Assembly: GCA_937127125.1 (NCBI GenBank)
Contig: CAKZLO010000062.1
Span: 1 to 64,000 of the forward strand
Origin: an uncultured Ardenticatenia bacterium
GTDB taxonomy: Bacteria; Chloroflexota; Anaerolineae; 4572-78; NAK82
Direction: 5' to 3'
Length of the DNA: 64,000 nucleotides
The translations under genes and the position numbers were made by a program. The notes beneath the pieces were generated by a model, which was not told where the DNA came from, made no database searches, and saw nothing but the letters and a program-made list of their open reading frames with translations. Positions 57,255 to 64,000 of the stretch are shown piece after piece (within the stretch, counting starts at the first letter, position 1; each line of letters opens with the position of its first letter).

Positions 57255-57947
57255 TCAACCGAGTCGATAGCCACTTTGCTCCTTGCCAATCTCGCTCATC
57301 TGACCGGTTACCGTAAAGATAGTACGCTCGCAAATGTTCGTAACCCGATCCGCTGTGCGTTCCAAGTTGTGAGCGACCCAAAGTAGGTGGTTGGCTTGGT
57401 CAATGTTTCTCGGGTTGGCCATAATAAGGGTGATTAGCTCCCGATAGACCTGATTATACAGATTGTCCACCTCGTCGTCTTCCGCCGGTATCGCACTTGC
57501 TGCTTCAATGTCACGACGTATAAAGGCATCCAGTGCACGATGTAACATCTCGCGCGCTTTGGCCGCCATACGTGGTATGTCTATCAAGGGCTTGATAAGT
57601 GGCTCTTCGCCTAGCATCAAGCTAATGTTGGCGATACCCTTGGCGTAGTCCCCCATCCGTTCCAGCTCAGCTGCGATTTCCAGCGTCGAGGCCAGCACCC
57701 GCAGGTCGCCAGCAATCGGTTGCTGAGTAGCAATGAGGGTCAGTACTTCGGCTTCAATCTGGAAGCGCTTTTCGTTGATGAGGCGGTCGTTGGCGATCAG
57801 CTGGCGGGATTGTTCTAGGTCACGCTTCTTCAGCGCGTCCACCGCATCCGCGATCGCTTGCTCCACCATACTGCCCAGGATGAGCAGCTCATCCTGGAGG
57901 CGCTGCATTTCCCGTTCAAAGGTTTGTCTGAGCATCATTGGCCTCAT
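57255..57947 (-). CDS. phoU: Phosphate transport regulator PhoU
   Basis: LRQTFEREMQRLQDELLILGSMVEQAIADAVDALKKRDLEQSRQLIANDRLINEKRFQIE; downstream of pstB. Confidence 0.93.
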   Translation of the reverse strand: MRPMMLRQTFEREMQRLQDELLILGSMVEQAIADAVDALKKRDLEQSRQLIANDRLINEKRFQIEAEVLTLIATQQPIAGDLRVLASTLEIAAELERMGDYAKGIANISLMLGEEPLIKPLIDIPRMAAKAREMLHRALDAFIRRDIEAASAIPAEDDEVDNLYNQVYRELITLIMANPRNIDQANHLLWVAHNLERTADRVTNICERTIFTVTGQMSEIGKEQSGYRLG

Positions 57948-58076
57948 TCCATTTTTTTCAGATTCCCCGGCCGACTGTATGTTTGTCTCGAAGAGACATC
58001 GCACAGGGGTATTTTACTACAACCGGGTTATACAAGATAGCTCTTTTTTACTGTGTTTGAGCGTCTATGGGGCCAG

Positions 58077-58919
58077 TTATCCAAAACGTCCGGTAATGTA
58101 ATCCTCAGTAGCTTTCTCACGCGGATTGGTAAATATCTGCGCGGTTGCCCCGAACTCAACCAGATAGCCGGCACGATCCTCGTCCATCATAAGAAAGGCG
58201 GTGTAATCGGAAATACGTGCTGCCTGCTGCATATTATGGGTAACTACCACAATTGTGTAGTTCTCTGCCAATTGGCGCATCAGCTCCTCGATCTTGAGGG
58301 TCGAGATGGGATCAAGCGCTGAGGCAGGTTCATCCATCAGGATGATCTCCGGCTTGATGGCAATTGCCCGCGCGATGCACAGCCGCTGCTGTTGTCCACC
58401 AGAGAGGGAGAGACCGCTTTGATGGAGCTTATCTTTCACCTCTTCCCATAGAGCAGCCTGACGCAGCGTTTGTTCCACCAACTCATCCATGTTGCCGCGA
58501 TATCCGTTGATGCGTGCTCCCCAAGCTATATTTTCGTAGATACTTTTGGGGAAAGGGTTAGGTTTCTGAAATACCATCCCGATGCGTCTTCTGACCTCAA
58601 CGGCATCCACCCCAGGTGTATAGATGTTGTATCCGCCAAATATGACTTCTCCTTCGACACGAACGCCAGGTATGAGATCGTTCATGCGGTTAAATGTGCG
58701 CAATAGGGTGCTCTTGCCGCAACCGGACGGACCAATGAACGCGGTAATCCTGCGCTTGGGAAGTTTTAGACTGATGTCTCTGATGGCACGGAAGTTACCA
58801 TAATACACGTTCAGATTACGCGTCTCCAGTGCGCAGGTGTCTTCCGAAATGGTCGATATGTCATGAGGGACAGGATGATTCAACGTTAAGGAGGGCGTTT
58901 CAAGCTTCAAGCGAATCAT
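58077..58919 (-). CDS. pstB: Phosphate ABC ATPase PstB
   Basis: [92 protein letters not shown]. Confidence 0.96.
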   Translation of the reverse strand: MIRLKLETPSLTLNHPVPHDISTISEDTCALETRNLNVYYGNFRAIRDISLKLPKRRITAFIGPSGCGKSTLLRTFNRMNDLIPGVRVEGEVIFGGYNIYTPGVDAVEVRRRIGMVFQKPNPFPKSIYENIAWGARINGYRGNMDELVEQTLRQAALWEEVKDKLHQSGLSLSGGQQQRLCIARAIAIKPEIILMDEPASALDPISTLKIEELMRQLAENYTIVVVTHNMQQAARISDYTAFLMMDEDRAGYLVEFGATAQIFTNPREKATEDYITGRFG

Positions 58920-60205
58920 ATCAACCTCCTACTGTAGCGATTTCGCATCATAATGGCAGTTGCATTGAGGGTTAGCAGCAAAGCTAGCAACACCAGAATA
59001 GCTGCCGCGGCAAGATTACGAAATTCTTGTTGAGGGCGTGCTGTCCATTGATAGATCTGTACCGGCAGTGTGGTGAACTTGGAGAAAGGACCATTAGGAT
59101 CATACACAATGAAGGTTGAGGCACCCACCACCACTAAGGGTGCTGTCTCTCCCATAGCGCGCGAGATGGACAGGATGGTACCAGTGAGGATGCCCGGCAA
59201 CGCATTGGGGAGCACGTGATGCCAGACCACTTGCCATTTTGTCGCACCCAGTGCATAGCCGGCCTCACGCAAAGAACCAGGCACTGCACGAATTGCTTCT
59301 TGTGCGTTCACAATCAATAGTGGCAACACAAGCAATGCCAATGTTAAACCAGCCGACATAATGGTACGCCCATTTGCAGTTGTGGGATCCACGAGCCCTC
59401 CGATGAAGGCACCACTTGTCAATGGCTCCAAAGCGCGCACGAAGATCGCTAATCCTAACATACCATAGATGATTGAGGGTACGCCGGCCAGGTTGTTGAT
59501 GTTGATTTGGATAAGGCGAGTCAGCGGATTGAGAGGTGCATATTCCTCAAGGTAGATTGCTGCACCAACACCCAGCGGGAAGGCGACCAGAATCGTGATG
59601 ATAATTGTCCACAAGGAACCCAAAATGGCTGTGCGGACACCGGCCACTTCGGGCGCGCTAGATTGAGGTCGACTGAGGAAATTAGGATTTAGCCAGCTTC
59701 GGAACTCGAGATGTGCCGAGGGGTATCGTTGTGCCGCCTCGCTCTCTATGCTGCGGCGCCTCAATAGGGAGTCGGTCAGCGACCAGCTTTGTACGATTTT
59801 CGGCTGTACGACGCGTTCCAATACCAGGCCCAGCAGTTCCTCGCGCTCGCGCTGTTCAAGTGGTTGTTCCGCTTTCAGACGTCGCAAGACCCCTTTCGAC
59901 ACATACTTCTCTAGGATAGCTACGAGCTGTTCCGTCGAGAGATTCTCAAGGGACACTCCATTCTGCGCCAATGCGCGCGGAGATATCTTGGTTTCAACTG
60001 CCACCAGCCCGAATGATTGATCCAGGATGTTGTAGATGAGCGCGCTTAGTGCAACAATGCCTATGATCAAGGAGGCGAGGAAAAGTGCACGCCAGAGACG
60101 ACCTATGAGATGCCGTACTCTCAGGCTATGCTTTACTTGGGCATCTTCGCCAAACAAAGTTGTTTCCGTTCGGTCAGCAGCATAGGGTTCTGATCCACCT
60201 CTCAT
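58916..60205 (-). CDS. pstA: Phosphate ABC permease PstA with long extracytoplasmic insertion
   Basis: [33 protein letters not shown]...[21 protein letters not shown]; insertion of roughly 120 aa after TM1. Confidence 0.93.
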   Translation of the reverse strand: MRGGSEPYAADRTETTLFGEDAQVKHSLRVRHLIGRLWRALFLASLIIGIVALSALIYNILDQSFGLVAVETKISPRALAQNGVSLENLSTEQLVAILEKYVSKGVLRRLKAEQPLEQREREELLGLVLERVVQPKIVQSWSLTDSLLRRRSIESEAAQRYPSAHLEFRSWLNPNFLSRPQSSAPEVAGVRTAILGSLWTIIITILVAFPLGVGAAIYLEEYAPLNPLTRLIQININNLAGVPSIIYGMLGLAIFVRALEPLTSGAFIGGLVDPTTANGRTIMSAGLTLALLVLPLLIVNAQEAIRAVPGSLREAGYALGATKWQVVWHHVLPNALPGILTGTILSISRAMGETAPLVVVGASTFIVYDPNGPFSKFTTLPVQIYQWTARPQQEFRNLAAAAILVLLALLLTLNATAIMMRNRYSRRLI

Positions 60206-61152
60206 TCGTACACCTCCCGGAAACGATGCATTATGGCGCGACTGATCAAATTGAGTATCAAGGTCATCAGAAACAAAACTAGTCCGATGGCAAAAAGGCT
60301 GTCATAGTCGATCGAGTCATAACTTAGATCGCCACCGCTGATGCGCACGATGTGGCCAGTCATCGTTTCAGCAGCTCTGAAAGGGTTGAAAGTGAAAGCA
60401 GGACCAGCCCCTGCTGCGATGGCGACGATCATTGTCTCGCCCACTGCCCGCGATATGGCCAGAATGAATGCCGCGGTGATGCCTGATAAGGCTGCAGGGA
60501 CGACCACTTGTACCGCTGTCTCCAGACGAGTAGCACCCAGAGCATAGGCTGCCTCCCGCAACGAGCGCGGTACAGCGCTCAGCGCGTCCTCGCTCATCGA
60601 GCTCACCAGCGGGAGGATCAAGATCCCCATCACTAAGCCAGCTGAAGCAGTATTGTAGATCTCCACGATGTCTCGACCAAAGATGTAGCGGAGCAAAGGG
60701 GTCATAAAGGTGAGCGCAAAATATCCATATACCACGGTCGGGATGCCCGCCAGAATCTCGAGAATGGGTTTGAGCACATTGCGCACCCCACTTGAAGCAT
60801 ATTCACTCAGGTAAATTGCCGACGCTAGCCCCAATGGTAGTGCGACCATCATAGCAAATGTGGTGGTCATCATAGTGGCATTCACTAAGGGCCAGATACC
60901 AAACTCTCCTACTGCTGGTATCCAGCTGGTAGTAGTGAGGAATTCTAGAAGATCCACTTCGGGTGACCTGAAGAACAACCACGATTCAGTTCCCAGTACG
61001 TATACGATGCCAATCGTGGTTAGAATGGAGACTGCACCACAGGCAAAGAGAAATGTCTGGATGAGGACCTCAAGTGGGCGACGTTTCTTACGCAATTCAG
61101 GTGGCGCAGTAGTGCGGCGCACTAGAGCCCTGGCAGAAGTAGCAGTTGCCAA
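60202..61152 (-). CDS. pstC: Phosphate ABC permease PstC
   Basis: [74 protein letters not shown]. Confidence 0.95.
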   Translation of the reverse strand: MATATSARALVRRTTAPPELRKKRRPLEVLIQTFLFACGAVSILTTIGIVYVLGTESWLFFRSPEVDLLEFLTTTSWIPAVGEFGIWPLVNATMMTTTFAMMVALPLGLASAIYLSEYASSGVRNVLKPILEILAGIPTVVYGYFALTFMTPLLRYIFGRDIVEIYNTASAGLVMGILILPLVSSMSEDALSAVPRSLREAAYALGATRLETAVQVVVPAALSGITAAFILAISRAVGETMIVAIAAGAGPAFTFNPFRAAETMTGHIVRISGGDLSYDSIDYDSLFAIGLVLFLMTLILNLISRAIMHRFREVYE

Positions 61153-61195
61153 TGGAAATCCCCCCTCTCTGTTTTTACGTATTCTGAGATAGGTA

Positions 61196-61220
61196 GGGGA
61201 GGGGTGGCCGTCCCCTCCCC
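61196..61220. other. Strong hairpin in the pstS-pstC spacer
   Basis: GGGGAGGGG-tggccgt-CCCCTCCCC, 9 bp perfect stem; T6 follows on the + strand only. Confidence 0.75.
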
Positions 61221-61256
61221 TTTTTTCGATCGATATCCGCTCTCAGTGAGTTTACC

Positions 61257-62465
61257 TCACTGACCCATTGCATCGAGCCATGCAAGTCTAGATTGGTTGA
61301 GCGTCTCAGCTCCTAGCGGGAAGTAACCGACACTCTTGATCTCCTCATTGACATAGGTGAGGTAGAAGTTTATGAAAGCTGCTACCTGTGGCTTTTCGGT
61401 CATAATCCTGCCGGTTGAGTACAGGAAGAGCGGACGTGCTAACGGATACTCGCCAGCCTCCACGGTTACTTCATCTGGCGCGATGCCATTGATGGAGAGC
61501 ACGTTTAGCTTGTCAGTGTTTTCCTGATAGTAGGCGTATCCGAAGTAGCCGATGGCATATTTGCTGCCCATAACGCCCTGCACAAGCACATTATCGTCCT
61601 CGCTAAGCTGCAGGTTAGCTGCTTTTAGGATACGCTCTTTGCCTGCATCCTTGCCATATGTGGCATTCATCACGTACTCTACGAAGAAGTCGAATGTGCC
61701 GCTATCAGTGCCTGGGCTGAACCGCTTAATATCCTCGTTGGGCCAGCTCGGGTCGACTTCCGACCATTTTTGTACCTCGTCCGAGAAGATCTTGGCGAGC
61801 TGCTCCAGCGTGAGGTTGGTCAGGAAATCATTCTCTTTGCTCACAACTACAGCCAAACCATCAGTACCAACACGGAACTCAACTGGCTCGCGACCTATAG
61901 CGCGGCAGCTCTCCACCTCGCTATGTTTGATCGGGCGGCTAGCGTTTGCGATATCGGTTTCGCCGGACTTGCAGAAGCGCTCGAAGCCAGCACCACTGCC
62001 GATGCTGTCAATCGTGATGCTACCTTGATATCCTTCATCCTTAAAACGCTCGGCCATACGCTCGGACAGTGGAAAGACTGTGGAGCTACCCGCACTAATA
62101 ATATCGCCTGTGACAGTCAACGGGTCAACCTCAGGCAAAGTCACACCCTTTGCCATAAGCTCGGCATATCGTTTGGCTTTTTCGGCTGGAGGGAGGTAGA
62201 TGACCCAACCCGGTTCCAGGCTGTTAGCATCGCTGATGGGGCTGATGTTCTTGTCCAGCCGTGCCATACGGTTGTTATAGTAAACGATCGCGGTGTACAA
62301 CATTTTGTCGCCATACTGCTTCTCAGCGATCATCGCCAGGGTGTCCCCCGCCTGCACGGTGTACTGGGTACCCTCTTCTTGGAATGGAGGAGCAGCAATG
62401 CCCGCGGTCGGCAACAATGCCAAGAGCGTTATGACTGTGACAGCAAGAACGAACAGTTTACTCAT
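61257..62465 (-). CDS. pstS: Phosphate-binding protein PstS with N-terminal LysM-like domain
   Basis: Signal peptide; TQYTVQAGDTLAMIAEKQYGDKMLYTAIVYYNNRMAR...LEPGWVIYLPP (LysM); ISAGSSTVFPLSERMAERFKDEGYQGSITIDSIGSGAGFERFCKSGETDIANASRPIK. Confidence 0.95.
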   Translation of the reverse strand: MSKLFVLAVTVITLLALLPTAGIAAPPFQEEGTQYTVQAGDTLAMIAEKQYGDKMLYTAIVYYNNRMARLDKNISPISDANSLEPGWVIYLPPAEKAKRYAELMAKGVTLPEVDPLTVTGDIISAGSSTVFPLSERMAERFKDEGYQGSITIDSIGSGAGFERFCKSGETDIANASRPIKHSEVESCRAIGREPVEFRVGTDGLAVVVSKENDFLTNLTLEQLAKIFSDEVQKWSEVDPSWPNEDIKRFSPGTDSGTFDFFVEYVMNATYGKDAGKERILKAANLQLSEDDNVLVQGVMGSKYAIGYFGYAYYQENTDKLNVLSINGIAPDEVTVEAGEYPLARPLFLYSTGRIMTEKPQVAAFINFYLTYVNEEIKSVGYFPLGAETLNQSRLAWLDAMGQ

Positions 62466-62572
62466 CTCGTTATCTCTCCTCTAGCTCTTCTAGATATTGG
62501 TTTGGTATTGCCGTTGCCACAGCAATCCACTCACTACTTTACTATGTTGCGTTTAATAACCCTTCAATTAAA

Positions 62573-62611
62573 TGTTAAGCAAATGTTAATAGTATGTTAA
62601 TGGTAGGTTAG
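62573..62611 (-). promoter_or_regulatory. PHO-box-like direct repeat array upstream of pstS
   Basis: TGTTAA at 62573, 62584 and 62595 plus degenerate GGTTAG at 62606; exact 11 bp period (TTAACA on the pstS sense strand). Confidence 0.75.
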
Positions 62612-62707
62612 TTCACCGAGGGATGAAGCGGGACACAGCAAACACTGGTAGATTGAGTATAGAATCTCATAGGCTCAGGCAAAGCCATTTTGGGCAGACA
62701 GGGCGAG

Positions 62708-63991
62708 CTAGGCAATATTCTCGGCAGGGAGAAGAGTGAAGAAAAAGGTGCTACCACTTCCTTCAACGGACTCGGCCCAAATGCGTCCGCCATGCGACTG
62801 AACAATGTGACGTGCGATCGCTAGGCCCAAACCAGTGCCTCCGCCACTCCGTGCGCGGTCAGCCTTGTAAAAGCGCTCGAAGATACGGGGCAGGTCCTCA
62901 TTGGAGATGCCCACCCCAGTATCTTGCACTGCCAAGAGCACTTCGTTGTCGTGCCATTCTGCCCACAGGGTTATCTTCCCACCCTTCGGGGTAAACTTGA
63001 TTGCATTGTGCACCAAGTTGCCTACCACCTGTCGTGCCCGCTCCGCATCAGCCAACACTGCCGGCAGGTCATCCGGCAGATGCACGGTCAATTCCAAGCC
63101 AGCTCGTTCGGCCTGTGCACGCAATCTCTCAACTGCTGGCAAGACAATATCGGCTAACTTGGTAGGAGCAAGCCGTATGGGCACTCGGCCGGATTCGGTG
63201 CGGGACAGCTCCAGCAGCTCTTCTACAATTTGTGTCATCGTGTCCACTTCGGCCTCTATGCGGTCCAGAAATCGTCTTGCTGCTGGAGGATCATCCAAAG
63301 CACCATCTCGCAGGGTATCCACGAGAGCCTTGAGGGAGGCCAACGGCGTGCGCAGCTCATGCGATACATTGCTGATGAAATCACGTCGCACAGTCTGCAG
63401 GTGGCGCAGATGGGTCACATCTTGCAAGACAACCAAACAATGTATCCTTTCCTTTCGTTGTAGGGGTATGAGAGAAGCGCGCAGCGCGATGCCCCTTTGG
63501 TCAATCTCTACACCAAGTGTACTTTCCGTAGCGCGTCCGCGACAACTGCGCTCATGCTCAATCAGTGTGTGATCACGTACCACTTGAGCGAAAGTCTTGC
63601 CGAGGGCATCCGTGATTTCTGTGTCGAACATATGTGCAGCAGCCCGATTGAGGAACTCTATGCATCCTTCTTCGTTCACGAGGATTACACCCTCTGAAAT
63701 ATGCTCTAACACAGCAGCTCGATCGACACACTGTTGTGCCGCGACTTGCAACTGGTGCTGCAGATGTTCCGCCGCTTTGTTGAAAGCATCCACATATTGT
63801 TCCACACCACTGTGTCTTTCCGGCAGCAGTCGTGCCTCCCCATCTCCTCCAGCTAGGCGCTGCATCACACGTGCCACGCGCTGCATCAGATACACATGTT
63901 GGCGGGAGATCAATATCGCCATAGTAACTATGCAAAGGACCTGGATCAGGGTGACCAGCGCGACCGCAAGACGCAAATGAGAGGGTGCCAC
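62708..63991 (-). CDS. phoR: PhoR-type sensor histidine kinase (frame remains open to the window end)
   Basis: N-terminal TM, HAMP-like and PAS-like regions; RRDFISNVSHELRTPLASLKALVDTLRDGA; NAIKFTPKGGKI; VGISNEDLPRIFERFYKADRARSGGGTGLGLAIARHIVQSHGG. Confidence 0.9.
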   Translation of the reverse strand: MAPSHLRLAVALVTLIQVLCIVTMAILISRQHVYLMQRVARVMQRLAGGDGEARLLPERHSGVEQYVDAFNKAAEHLQHQLQVAAQQCVDRAAVLEHISEGVILVNEEGCIEFLNRAAAHMFDTEITDALGKTFAQVVRDHTLIEHERSCRGRATESTLGVEIDQRGIALRASLIPLQRKERIHCLVVLQDVTHLRHLQTVRRDFISNVSHELRTPLASLKALVDTLRDGALDDPPAARRFLDRIEAEVDTMTQIVEELLELSRTESGRVPIRLAPTKLADIVLPAVERLRAQAERAGLELTVHLPDDLPAVLADAERARQVVGNLVHNAIKFTPKGGKITLWAEWHDNEVLLAVQDTGVGISNEDLPRIFERFYKADRARSGGGTGLGLAIARHIVQSHGGRIWAESVEGSGSTFFFTLLPAENIA

Positions 63992-64000
63992 CGCTGCAAT

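Noticed and set aside
61196-61226. Plus-strand rho-independent terminator (GGGGAGGGG...CCCCTCCCCTTTTTT)
   Set aside because: All surrounding genes are on the minus strand and no plus-strand transcript is expected, so I treat it as an intercistronic hairpin of the pst operon rather than a functional terminator.
61770-62600. 276 aa plus-strand ORF opposite pstS
   Set aside because: Antisense to a clear PstS; no domain features.
1-64000. CRISPR arrays or prophage modules
   Set aside because: No regularly spaced repeat-spacer arrays and no capsid, terminase, portal or integrase-like genes were seen.

Overview
This 64 kb window looks like a chromosomal segment of a Chloroflexota-type bacterium. 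That placement is inferred from gene content and domain style; no database search was possible. Main blocks: (i) degenerate transposase-like remnants (about 1-841); (ii) three GT-C/ArnT-like membrane glycosyltransferases carrying extra C-terminal beta-type modules (945-9091); (iii) a LacI-type regulator fused to a UroD/corrinoid-methyltransferase-like domain, next to a free corrinoid-binding protein, with a strong promoter/operator palindrome upstream (9245-12390); (iv) DsbA + VKOR, an amidohydrolase-CYTH fusion, RecO and a fused GlyQS; (v) PBP1A, IF-1, a HAD phosphatase and CbiX; (vi) a sulfur cluster of SQR, DUF1641, DsrC/TusE-like and DsrE-like genes with a PocR-type regulator; (vii) a transmembrane LuxR-HTH/Kelch protein, a sortase, and a polysaccharide cluster (RmlA-like, BY-kinase-like, two Wzz-like, GT4); (viii) a complete liv ABC operon whose substrate-binding protein (SBP) has a LysM-like module; (ix) a hybrid ABC operon with a lipoprotein containing a heme c motif, an SBP_bac_3 domain and a circularly permuted SBP_bac_5 domain, followed by DppB/DppC-type permeases, a polar-amino-acid permease and a GlnQ-type ATPase; (x) parAB, tRNA-Val(CAC), and phoR-pstSCAB-phoU with a PHO-box-like repeat array. 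Most notable: the chimeric transporter with the permuted SBP, the LacI-UroD fusion with its operator, LysM modules on two unrelated SBPs, strong hairpins after all three SBP genes, and a 9-bp-period repeat array upstream of the PocR-type regulator gene.
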